From NCBI GenBank assembly GCA_965531145.1, contig CBESOE010000001.1:1-64000 (forward strand): a stretch of DNA of 64,000 nt, written 5' to 3'. The stretch comes from JAQAZP01 sp965531145 (lineage in GTDB: Bacteria; Acidobacteriota; JAQAZP01). This document shows, piece by piece, positions 45,079-53,403 of the stretch (the first letter of the stretch is position 1; each line of letters starts with the position of its first letter). Both the position numbers and the translations under genes were made by a program. A model generated the notes under the pieces. The model was not told where the DNA came from and made no database searches. It worked only from the letters and a program-made list of their open reading frames with translations.

Positions 45079-47481
45079 ATGAAGCACTGCAGATCCCGGA
45101 CCCGCTCCCGTCTCTACCTGGTCGCGCTGTGCACCGCGGTACTGGTGCTGCTGCCGGTTGCGCTTTACGCCGATGACGACAACCCGAAGAACGACCTGGA
45201 GCGCGAGTACGTGGCGCTGACCAAGGTCGGGCTGGACAGCGGCTCTGCCGCCCGGCTGGAAAACTTCACCCTCAAGCGTGATTGCCTGGAACTGACGCTG
45301 AAGAGCGGGACCCTCTTTTTTGCCGAACCGGTGGAGGGCCAGGTCACCGGCGCTGTGTATGTCGGTTCGGGTCGGATAAAGGTCTCCCTGCCTGATGATA
45401 TCGAGCGGGAACAGCTGGAAAAATACATTGACAAACGGACGCTGGATGAACCGTTCACCAATGCCTTTTTCCGCTTCGACGACGATACCGCCAGCCTGTT
45501 TACCATGGAGGCCGGCGCCGGCGGCGCTGACGCGGGAAAGGCTCGGGATCTTTTCAAGAACCGGGGGGCGGCGCTGAGCAACCTGAAAAACAACGTGGAG
45601 TTCGACATCCTGATCCACCGCAGCTCTGGTGCGCCGCACGGCGGGACCTTTTACGGCGAGTTCGATACCGGGGAGCACGGCTGGGTCTCCTTCTCCCTGG
45701 TTCCCGATGCCGAGGAGGAGGTCTTCATTTTTCAGCACACCAAGGCCGGCGCCTCCGGATCCACCCGCAAGACCGAGCTTTGGTGCCAGTTCGACCAGCT
45801 GGCCGACCTCGACAAGCCGGAGAGCGTCCGCTGGAAGCAGAACAAGGACGATATCGACGTGGCCACGTGCACCATGGACCTCACCATCCGGCCCCGGTCG
45901 CTGGTGCTGGACAACACGGTCGATCTCGACATCGTCTCCCGCCGCGACGGGCTGAACACCCTGCGCTTCGACTTCCTCCACGAAGGTGTCTTCGGTCACC
46001 CGGGCAAGGTGGAAGTGATGTCGCTCACCGACAGTGCGGGAACCGAGCTGGAGTACGTGCACCGCAACCACGAGATCATGATCCATCTGGGCAAGACGCT
46101 GGATACCGGCGACAGTGACACAATCCGTTTCGTGTACGAGGGGGACATCATCGCGCCGATCTTCATCCTCGGAGACATGGCCGGCACCCCCGGCGGCCGG
46201 ATGCCGGCAGAGTTCGATTTTCTTCCCACCCACCCGGTCTCGTATCAGCTGCTCAACACCTACCCCTGGTATCCCCAGTACGGGTATCTCAGGAGGTCCT
46301 ACATCGACTGGACGGTCAAGGTGCCCAAGCCGAACCTGGCGGTGGTCTCCGGTGACACGGTGCGTTCATGGGAAGAGGGGGACTTCAACTGCATCCAGAC
46401 CACTTTCGACGCCCCGGTGATGCTGCCCAGCATCATCTTCGGCGAGTTCTACCTGGAGAGCAACCGTGAGACCAGGGATGATGGTGCGCCGATCATCAAC
46501 GTCTACAGCCTGGCCAAGCAGAAGAGCGAGGCGGACAAGATCCTCTCCGAGGCGGAGCAGATCGTAAAATACCTGGAAAGCCTCTACGGTCCTTATCCGT
46601 ACAAGGAGCTGGATATCGCCCAGATGAGTTTCTTCATGGGCTTCGGCCAGGCGCCTCCGGGGCTGGTGCAACTCACCGGTGAGGCCTACCTTACCGAGGG
46701 GCAGATGGCCAACATTTCAACCTACGGCAACCCGGAGTTCCGCAGCCCGTTCATGGCCCACGAAATCGGCCACCAGTGGTGGGCCCATGTGGTGGGCTGG
46801 CGGACCTACCACGACCAGTGGCTCAGCGAGGCCTTCACCGAATACTCGTCGGCGATGTACATGGGCGTGCGCGACGGCCCCAGCGGGTTTAAGGAGGACA
46901 TGGACGGCTGGTGGGACAACGCCACGCAGCTCAAGGAGGCCGGGCCGATCTCTCTCGGCGGCCGCCTCGGTGGGCGGGATTACGTCTATTCGCTCTACGA
47001 CAAGGGCCCCTACGTGGTGCACATGCTGCGCATGGCCCTGATCTCCCAGTTCGGCCCGGACAAGGGAACCACCATGTTCGTCACGGCGCTGAAGAATTTC
47101 CTCGAGGAATACCGGCACCAGAACCCCACGACCACCGACCTGCAACGGGTGGTGAACAAGACCGTGGGGATGAACATGGACTGGTTCTTCGACCAGTGGT
47201 TCCGGGGGTCGGGCATCCCGGAAATGCACTTCTCCTACGATGTGCGCCAGACCGAGGACGGCAAGTGGCTGCTGGAGGGCCGAATCCGGCAGGAGGACGA
47301 GAAAACCGCGGTGAAGGTGATCATGCCGATCTACTACGAGTTCGGCCGTAAGCAGTTCAGCAATCAGGTGATCTTCGTGAACAAGGCCGATTTCACCTTC
47401 AAGGCCAAGCTGCCGGCCAAGCCGAAAAAAGTGGTGCTGAACAAGAACGAGGATGTGCTGGTGGAGATCATCAAGGAATAG
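45079..47481 (+). CDS. Secreted M1-family (gluzincin) peptidase
   Basis: 800 aa with a strong SD (AAAGGAG) and a signal peptide (cut near ALYAD). The first ~270 residues are an extra domain of unclear kind; the M1 N-terminal beta domain and thermolysin-like domain follow. Zinc site HEIGH at 561-565 and the third ligand E584, exactly 18 residues on (HExxH-x18-E). The exopeptidase GAMEN motif is not recognisable; the corresponding stretch near residue 521 reads MGFGQAPPGLVQL. So it may not be a standard aminopeptidase. Likely periplasmic or outer surface. A terminator follows. Confidence 0.88.
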   Translation: MKHCRSRTRSRLYLVALCTAVLVLLPVALYADDDNPKNDLEREYVALTKVGLDSGSAARLENFTLKRDCLELTLKSGTLFFAEPVEGQVTGAVYVGSGRIKVSLPDDIEREQLEKYIDKRTLDEPFTNAFFRFDDDTASLFTMEAGAGGADAGKARDLFKNRGAALSNLKNNVEFDILIHRSSGAPHGGTFYGEFDTGEHGWVSFSLVPDAEEEVFIFQHTKAGASGSTRKTELWCQFDQLADLDKPESVRWKQNKDDIDVATCTMDLTIRPRSLVLDNTVDLDIVSRRDGLNTLRFDFLHEGVFGHPGKVEVMSLTDSAGTELEYVHRNHEIMIHLGKTLDTGDSDTIRFVYEGDIIAPIFILGDMAGTPGGRMPAEFDFLPTHPVSYQLLNTYPWYPQYGYLRRSYIDWTVKVPKPNLAVVSGDTVRSWEEGDFNCIQTTFDAPVMLPSIIFGEFYLESNRETRDDGAPIINVYSLAKQKSEADKILSEAEQIVKYLESLYGPYPYKELDIAQMSFFMGFGQAPPGLVQLTGEAYLTEGQMANISTYGNPEFRSPFMAHEIGHQWWAHVVGWRTYHDQWLSEAFTEYSSAMYMGVRDGPSGFKEDMDGWWDNATQLKEAGPISLGGRLGGRDYVYSLYDKGPYVVHMLRMALISQFGPDKGTTMFVTALKNFLEEYRHQNPTTTDLQRVVNKTVGMNMDWFFDQWFRGSGIPEMHFSYDVRQTEDGKWLLEGRIRQEDEKTAVKVIMPIYYEFGRKQFSNQVIFVNKADFTFKAKLPAKPKKVVLNKNEDVLVEIIKE

Positions 47482-47498
47482 CCGTGGCGCGAGATTAT

Positions 47499-47534
47499 AC
47501 GGCCCTGGATCCGAGTGGCTCCGGGGCCGTTTTT
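47499..47534 (+). terminator. Rho-independent terminator ending the clpC-to-M1 run
   Basis: ACGGCCC/GGGCCGT stem (7 bp, with further pairing inside the loop) followed by five T; 17 bp after the M1 peptidase stop codon. Confidence 0.85.
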
Positions 47535-47571
47535 CGTACCCGGCGGAGAGCCTGTCGCGCCTGATCAGGGG

Positions 47572-47600
47572 TTGACAAGAGCCGATTCTTGAGCTTTAAT
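47572..47600 (+). promoter_or_regulatory. Strong promoter of the TonB-dependent receptor gene
   Basis: Perfect TTGACA (47572-47577), 17-bp spacer, TTTAAT (47595-47600, 5/6). It directly follows the terminator of the previous run. The predicted 5' leader is about 290 nt. Confidence 0.7.
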
Positions 47601-47894
47601 ATGTTCAGGTTATGGTAATAATCATAAGAAGAACAGTACCCTACAGGCGAATGTGTTTTTGAAACCTTGACCAACAAAACAAGGAGGATCTAACGAAGCC
47701 ATTCAAGCATTCCCGCCACAATCAGAACACGCCATAGATCAGAAGGTTTTGGTGAAGCGAAGATAATAACAATAATGAACGTTGGGGAGCGCGTGAAAAT
47801 GAGGCATCCGGAAGCGTTCAATACGAGCGGCCGGATCGTCGTCACTTCACCAAAAGTTCACTCAGTCATCCCTAGATTTGGAGGTCAGTTGGCT
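47601..47894 (+). other. Long AT-rich 5' leader of the TonB receptor mRNA
   Basis: About 290 nt between promoter and the preferred start. It contains a perfect AAGGAGG (47681-47687) that does not serve a normal start codon, a three-codon ATG frame (from 47654), and two in-frame ATGs (47775, 47799) upstream of the signal-peptide start. No known riboswitch was recognised. Confidence 0.45.
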
Positions 47895-50561
47895 ATGTTT
47901 AGCAAGTTGAGCAGAATTGTACTGGGAGTCGCGCTGATCGCGCTGATTGCCGGCCCCGCGTTTGCCAGCACCCAGGAGGGCAGCATGTCCGGCGTGGTGC
48001 TGGACAAGGGCGGCAACCCGCTTCCCGGTGTGACCATCACCATCAAGGGCCCGGCCCTGCAGGGTGAGAAGATGGCCGTCACCGACGGCGAAGGCCGCTG
48101 GCGCATCCCGCTGGTCTCGGTGGGCCGGGACTACCAGGTCAGCGCCTTCATCGACGGCTTTCAGCGTGTGATCCAGACCGAGATCGTGGTCAATATCGCC
48201 GCCGCCACCCGTGTCGACTTCACCATGGTGGAGGGCACCGGCGACCTGGGCGAGATCACCGTCACCGCCGAAGCCCCGCTGATCGACGCCAAGAAGACCT
48301 CGATCGGTGAGACCATCACCTATGAGTTCATGGAAGACCTGCCCACCGGCCGCAGCTACTTCGACGCCATGTCCATGGCCGCCGGCGTGGCCGGGTTCGG
48401 TAACGTTTTCACCCACGGCGCCGACAACACCGACAACGTGTTCCTGGTGGACGGCGTGGACACCACCGACAGTGCCACCGGCACCTTCGGCATGAACTTC
48501 AGCTATGAAGCGATCCAGGAAGTGGAGATGAAGACCGGCGCCTTCGAGGCCGAGTACGGCCGGGCCACCGGCGCCATCTCCAACGTGGTGACCAAGTCGG
48601 GCGGTAACGAATTCCACGGCGCGGTCCCCGTCTACTACACCAACCTCGACATGAAAATGCACCAGGAAGCAGCTCGTGGTGCCGTGGACGAGGAAGAGTT
48701 CTACGAAATAGAGCCCGGTGTCTCCATCGGTGGCCCGATCCTCCGCGACAAGCTCTGGTTCTTCGCCTCCTACAACAACTTCACGCGCCGCATCGAGGGG
48801 ACCAACGCCTTCGATGAGACCATCTCGCGCACTGAGATCTTTAAAGAGTGGATGGGCAAGGTCACCTGGCAGCTGAACCCCGACAACAAGATCGTCGGCC
48901 AGTACGCTTCCGACCCGGCCATCATCGAAAGCCGCGACTCGCTGAGCACCACCACCATGGCCAGCGCCTATGGCCAGCAGGAGCAGGGCGGCGACCTCTA
49001 CAAGTTGCAGTGGACCAGCATCTTTACCCCGAATCTCTTCCTCGAAGTAAAGGTCGCTTCCCACGAAGTGAACCTGACCATCGGTCCGTCGAACGCTGGG
49101 TTCGATGACGACCGTTTCGTCGATCAGCAGGACGGCGGCGACACCATCATTTACGGTAACGTTTCATCCATCACCGACATCAACCGTCCCCGCGATCAGT
49201 ACAGCGGCGTGTTGAACTACTATGTTGGTGACTGGGGCGGCGAGCACAACATGAAGTTCGGTGTGGAGTATCAGGACATGGCCTACACCGAGAACGCCAT
49301 CTACCCCAACGCCTTCACCATCAACCGCCCGGACGATTCTTCCGGCGTGGCACGCCCCGACCAGTGGTTTCTCCAGGATGACCTCTACGCCACCGACGAC
49401 GGCTCCATCCTCACCGCCTTTGTCCAGGATTCCTGGACCTGGCATGACAACTGGGCCTTCAACCTCGGCCTGCGTTATGAAAACCAGCAGCAGAACAACG
49501 ACGTGGGCGAAACGGTCTACGATCTGAAGAACCTGCTGGCCCCCCGCCTCGGCGTCTCCTGGGACATCAACGGTGACGGTCGCAGCAAGGCTTACGCCAA
49601 CTACGGTCGCTACTATGACGCCGTGGGCCTCTACCTCGCGCAGGCACTGAACCGCCAGACCAATTCCACCTTTCGCTACGAAGGTGTCTACGATCCCGAC
49701 GATCCGTACAACCCCGACAACTGGGAACTGGTCAACAGCACCGACGGCGCGAACAACCCGACCCAGATCGACCCCAATCTCAGCGCGAACTTCAAGGATG
49801 AGATCGTGGCCGGCTACGAGTTCGAATTCGCCACCGACTTCTCCGCCGGCGCCAAGTTGATCTGGAACTGGCAGAAAGACCTCATCGAGGACGTCATGGC
49901 CAACGAGGACGCCATCCGGGCCGGTGAGGAAAGTGAGTTCAACTACTACATCACCAACGTCGAACAGGGTCGTCGTGACTACCGCGGCCTGGAATTTCAG
50001 TTGAAGAAGCGGCTCTCCAACAACTACCAGTTCCTGCTGGTCTACACCCTCTCCGAAGCCAAGGGCTCCATTGCCAACTCCGGCCAGGCCGAGGGTCTGA
50101 ACGTTTACGCCGACTTCCAGGAAGTGCTCTACAACCGCTATGGCATACTTCCCTGGGACGACACTCACTACCTCAAACTGAACGGCTCGTATCACGCGCC
50201 CTGGGGCATCATCCTCGGCACCAGCATCGGCTGGCGCAGCGGCCGGCCCTACAACCGGGTCGGTGCCAACCTGCCCCCCTCCGCGGACAACTTCTCGGGC
50301 TACACCAGCCAGTATTACCTTGAAGAACGGGGCAGCTACCGCCTCGGTCACGTCTGGTGGATGGACCTCCGGGCCTCCAAGGACTTCAACATCGGCGACA
50401 CCGAGCTGAGCGTGATTCTGGACTTCTTCAACGTCTGGAACAACCAGTTCGTGCTCGGCCGGCAGTCCACCGACAGCGAGAACGAGAACTCCACCTGGAG
50501 CAATGCCACCGCCTGGATGGGCGCTGGAAATGTCGTGGTCGGCCTGAAGTTCTCCTTCTAG
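47895..50561 (+). CDS. TonB-dependent outer membrane receptor, Oar-like, with N-terminal carboxypeptidase-regulatory domain
   Basis: 888 aa from ATG 47895 (GGAGG 10 nt upstream; signal peptide MFSKLSRIVLGVALIALIAG follows at once). ATG 47775 or 47799 would add up to 40 residues before the signal peptide. After cleavage comes a CarboxypepD_reg-like domain (about 30-110, GVVLDKGGNPLPGVTITIKG), a plug (TAEAPLIDAKKTSIGETI; PTGRSYFDAM) and a large beta barrel ending in an aromatic residue (LKFSF). No clear TonB box was picked out by eye. Oar-type receptors import or export large substrates; this one is unknown. Confidence 0.9.
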   Translation: MFSKLSRIVLGVALIALIAGPAFASTQEGSMSGVVLDKGGNPLPGVTITIKGPALQGEKMAVTDGEGRWRIPLVSVGRDYQVSAFIDGFQRVIQTEIVVNIAAATRVDFTMVEGTGDLGEITVTAEAPLIDAKKTSIGETITYEFMEDLPTGRSYFDAMSMAAGVAGFGNVFTHGADNTDNVFLVDGVDTTDSATGTFGMNFSYEAIQEVEMKTGAFEAEYGRATGAISNVVTKSGGNEFHGAVPVYYTNLDMKMHQEAARGAVDEEEFYEIEPGVSIGGPILRDKLWFFASYNNFTRRIEGTNAFDETISRTEIFKEWMGKVTWQLNPDNKIVGQYASDPAIIESRDSLSTTTMASAYGQQEQGGDLYKLQWTSIFTPNLFLEVKVASHEVNLTIGPSNAGFDDDRFVDQQDGGDTIIYGNVSSITDINRPRDQYSGVLNYYVGDWGGEHNMKFGVEYQDMAYTENAIYPNAFTINRPDDSSGVARPDQWFLQDDLYATDDGSILTAFVQDSWTWHDNWAFNLGLRYENQQQNNDVGETVYDLKNLLAPRLGVSWDINGDGRSKAYANYGRYYDAVGLYLAQALNRQTNSTFRYEGVYDPDDPYNPDNWELVNSTDGANNPTQIDPNLSANFKDEIVAGYEFEFATDFSAGAKLIWNWQKDLIEDVMANEDAIRAGEESEFNYYITNVEQGRRDYRGLEFQLKKRLSNNYQFLLVYTLSEAKGSIANSGQAEGLNVYADFQEVLYNRYGILPWDDTHYLKLNGSYHAPWGIILGTSIGWRSGRPYNRVGANLPPSADNFSGYTSQYYLEERGSYRLGHVWWMDLRASKDFNIGDTELSVILDFFNVWNNQFVLGRQSTDSENENSTWSNATAWMGAGNVVVGLKFSF

Positions 50562-50575
50562 TAACCGCTAACCAG

Positions 50576-50603
50576 TCGGGCCCCCGGTCGGGGGCCCGAT
50601 TTT
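50576..50603 (+). terminator. Strong rho-independent terminator after the TonB receptor
   Basis: Perfect 10-bp stem TCGGGCCCCC/GGGGGCCCGA with a GGTC loop and a TTTT tail, 14 bp after the stop codon. It isolates the receptor from the next genes. Confidence 0.93.
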
Positions 50604-50788
50604 CACATCAGAACGGGGGGGCCGCAGTTCAACGGACTATGGCTTCCCCGAATTTTTTTGTGTGATAAGGCATTCCCCCATTTCCTTCGCTACCAATTTA
50701 TATTAAACTTGTACCATGAGTTTGGTTCGCCCCGGGCCGTCGCCCGCGGTGAGATTGATTATCTGATTTCGAGTAGAGGGATCTGACC

Positions 50789-51760
50789 ATGAGACCGAAA
50801 AACAGCACCGTCAACCCGCTGGTCGCTCGTGTAAGTCTTATTATTTTAATGCTTGTAATCATGCTCCCACTATCCGGGACCCTGCGGGCCGGAGATGTCA
50901 CCGGCAAGGTGAGGGGAACTATCACCGATGGCAAGGGTATCCCGCTGGAAGGTGTGACGGTTATCGTCACGGACAGCACCACCGAATCCCGATCCTGGAC
51001 AATCATCACCAAGAAGAATGGGAAATACGCCTGCCTCGGCCTGGAACCGGCGGTGCATTCGGTGGAGGCCAGCCTGGAGGGCTACCGCCCTTCGAGCAAG
51101 CAGGTCCGCACCCGTCTGGGCCTGTGGGTCGAGGCGCACATTACCATGTTCAAGGAGGGGGATAGCGGCTATTCCAGCACCGGGCCGAAAACCGACGAGG
51201 AAAAGGCCATCGGGGAGTTCAATGGAGCGTTGCTGCTCATCGAGGAGGGTAAACTGGACGACGCCCTGGCCGCCCTGGACAAGGCCATCGAACTGGACGA
51301 CCAGATTTACGAGCCGATGCAGACAAAGGGCCAAATCTACTTCGAGAAGGAAGAGTATGACAAGGCTTTGGAGCAGTTCGATCTGGCCATGGATCTGGGA
51401 TCCACCGACCCCAGTAACTATTTTTTCCTCTCCGAGATCTACAAGGCAACGGGTGACAACACCAAAGCCGAGGAATATTCGCAGCTCTATCTCGACGAGG
51501 CGGACAATGTCAACGTCGACGTGCTGTTCAACATGGCGGCCAATGCGCTCAACGATGGCGATGACGCCACGGCCAAGGACTACCTGCTGCAGATCCTCGA
51601 GGCCGATCCGGAGTATGCCGACGGCCACCGAGAACTTGGTTATATCTTTATCCGCGAGGGCGATTTCCCCAAGGCCAAGGAGCATTTCCAGACGTATCTT
51701 GACCTCTCCCCGGATGCTGCAGATGCCGGTGAGATCAGTTCGATGATGGAGATTCTCTGA
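50789..51760 (+). CDS. Secreted carboxypeptidase-regulatory / TPR protein
   Basis: 323 aa. Signal peptide (hydrophobic core LIILMLVIMLPLSG), then a CarboxypepD_reg-like beta domain (about 35-115, KVRGTITDGKGIPLEGVTVI) of the same kind as in the TonB receptor upstream, then at least four TPR units (about 135-320, e.g. GALLLIEEGKLDDALAALDK; KALEQFDLAMDLGSTDPSNY). Probably periplasmic. The shared beta domain and adjacency to the receptor suggest a functional link, but the role is unknown. Confidence 0.82.
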   Translation: MRPKNSTVNPLVARVSLIILMLVIMLPLSGTLRAGDVTGKVRGTITDGKGIPLEGVTVIVTDSTTESRSWTIITKKNGKYACLGLEPAVHSVEASLEGYRPSSKQVRTRLGLWVEAHITMFKEGDSGYSSTGPKTDEEKAIGEFNGALLLIEEGKLDDALAALDKAIELDDQIYEPMQTKGQIYFEKEEYDKALEQFDLAMDLGSTDPSNYFFLSEIYKATGDNTKAEEYSQLYLDEADNVNVDVLFNMAANALNDGDDATAKDYLLQILEADPEYADGHRELGYIFIREGDFPKAKEHFQTYLDLSPDAADAGEISSMMEIL

Positions 51761-51835
51761 CCGTTTTCCGCTGGTTGCCTCCACCTGCCCTGCCGGCCGG
51801 TGGCCGCCCGGAATTCATCAACAGGAGTGATAGAG

Positions 51836-53338
51836 ATGAGAAAGTACTGCGTGGTGGTCCTTCTGCTGTTCCTCGGCACCGTCCTGGCCGGCCCCCTGGC
51901 CATGGCCAAGCTGAGCAAGGAGGCCAAGGAATGGATGAACGGGCCGGTACGGTACCTGATGTCCAAGGATGAGCGGAAAGTATTCAAGAAGCTCGAAGGC
52001 GAAGAGGCGGTGGAGCAGTTCAAGAAGGACTTCTGGGACAAACGCGACCCCTTCCCCGAGACCGAGGTCAACGAATTCAAAATCCGCTTCGAGGGGTGGG
52101 TGGCTTTTGCCGACAAGAATTTCCGCTCCTGGCGCAGCGACCGGGGCCGGGTCTTTGTCCTGCTGGGTCCGCCCCAGGAGCGTTCTGACAACCCCCTGGG
52201 CGCCGACATCAGCCAGGGGGCTTCGGAACTCTGGATCTACGCCTCGATCAAGGGCCAACGGACCCGCAGCAACTATTCCATCTTTTTCTACGACCAGGAC
52301 AACAGCGGTGACCATGACCTGTGGGTGGGGCAGGATCTTGGCAGCCCGCCCCCGGATGGGGTGGATGCTTGCGACATTGTTTTCACCGATCCCAAGATCA
52401 TTGGTCTTGAACCGTTGCCCGAGGATTTTGAAGCGGTGCCCGATGCCCCCGCCGCCCCGGCGGCTGGCACTGCCCCAACCGCGCCGCAGGTTCCCGCCGC
52501 ACCGCCCACGGTTTCTTCAGCTTCGGCAGCATATGTCGACCGCCTGGTCGCCGGTGAGGATCCGCTGGCCGACCTCAACGTTGCCCACTCGGCCTATTGC
52601 TTCAAGGACGACAAGGGCACCACCCTGGTGATCATCAATGTCGGCGTGTTCACTGCGGAAAAGATAGAGGCCCCGGGTTTTGTGCCCTTTGCCCGTCTGG
52701 TGAGCGCCGGCGGGGAAACTTTCAGCTTCGAGAGCGAAGCCTCGTTCAGCCCCTGGAAGAAAAACGATTCGATCGAGGACGGTTTCCTGGTCTACCAGGC
52801 CCAGGGTTCGGTGCCGCCCGGTGAGTACCAGCTCTATGGCGGTGTTTACAACAAGGGTGACAACAAGGCCGGGACCTTCAACGAGAAGTTCAAGGTTTCC
52901 GACTTCCACGCCGGTGCCTTCGCTCTTTCCAGCATCGTGGTGGCCGACGAGTTGAAGGGTGATCCCACTCGAATGGCCGGCGGCAACATTTCGGCAAAGC
53001 CCTTCACTCTCGGCGGAACAACCATCCTGCCCAATGTGGACCACGTCTACACCAAGAAGCAGGAACTTTCGGTTTTCTTCCAGGCTTACGACGGCACGAA
53101 GAATGTGGAAACCGACCAGTATATCTTCCAGATCCAGTACAAGTTCTACTTTGAGAAGGACGGCCGTTACCGTCCGTACGGCAAGCCGATAATGGTGGAA
53201 TCGGACAGTCCGGGCCAGGGCTATTCCATCCCGCTGGCCACCCTGCGCAACGGGAAATACAAACTTGTCGTGGCGGCCACTGACATGATGTCGGAAACCA
53301 CGGCCAAGAGCACTACCTTTTTCGAACTTGTGGACTGA
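51836..53338 (+). CDS. Secreted GWxTD-domain family protein
   Basis: 500 aa from ATG 51836 (AGGAG 8 nt upstream). Signal peptide (cut near PLAMAKL). The N-terminal region (WMNGPVRYLMSKDERKVFKK, FWDKRDPFPETEVNEF, then SWRSDRGRVFVLLGPP near residue 97) matches the GWxTD family, in which the name motif is here SWRSD. A Pro/Ala-rich linker (about 200-235) leads to a beta-rich C-terminal half. The family is widespread in Acidobacteriota and Bacteroidota; its function is unknown. It follows the TPR protein by 75 bp. Confidence 0.82.
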   Translation: MRKYCVVVLLLFLGTVLAGPLAMAKLSKEAKEWMNGPVRYLMSKDERKVFKKLEGEEAVEQFKKDFWDKRDPFPETEVNEFKIRFEGWVAFADKNFRSWRSDRGRVFVLLGPPQERSDNPLGADISQGASELWIYASIKGQRTRSNYSIFFYDQDNSGDHDLWVGQDLGSPPPDGVDACDIVFTDPKIIGLEPLPEDFEAVPDAPAAPAAGTAPTAPQVPAAPPTVSSASAAYVDRLVAGEDPLADLNVAHSAYCFKDDKGTTLVIINVGVFTAEKIEAPGFVPFARLVSAGGETFSFESEASFSPWKKNDSIEDGFLVYQAQGSVPPGEYQLYGGVYNKGDNKAGTFNEKFKVSDFHAGAFALSSIVVADELKGDPTRMAGGNISAKPFTLGGTTILPNVDHVYTKKQELSVFFQAYDGTKNVETDQYIFQIQYKFYFEKDGRYRPYGKPIMVESDSPGQGYSIPLATLRNGKYKLVVAATDMMSETTAKSTTFFELVD

Positions 53339-53361
53339 TTCCGTTAATTCACGGTGATGAA

Positions 53362-53388
53362 CCCGCGGGCGCTGACTGCGCCCGCGGG
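53362..53388 (+). other. 11-bp perfect hairpin just upstream of the SpoIID-like gene
   Basis: CCCGCGGGCGC/GCGCCCGCGGG with a TGACT loop. It starts 23 bp after the GWxTD stop and ends 3 bp before the GAGGGG ribosome site of the next gene. There is no T-run, so it is unlikely to be a simple terminator. Confidence 0.6.
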
Positions 53389-53403
53389 GCAGAGGGGATG
53401 TGT

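Noticed and set aside
45079..47481. ATP-dependent or membrane-bound metalloprotease (FtsH-like) because of HExxH
   Set aside because: HExxH-x18-E spacing and the surrounding WLSEAF string are those of the M1 gluzincin clan, and no AAA domain is present.
50604..50788. Possible small gene or promoter between the TonB receptor terminator and the TPR gene
   Set aside because: There is a TATATT (50699-50704) but no acceptable -35, and no frame with a start, ribosome site and useful length.
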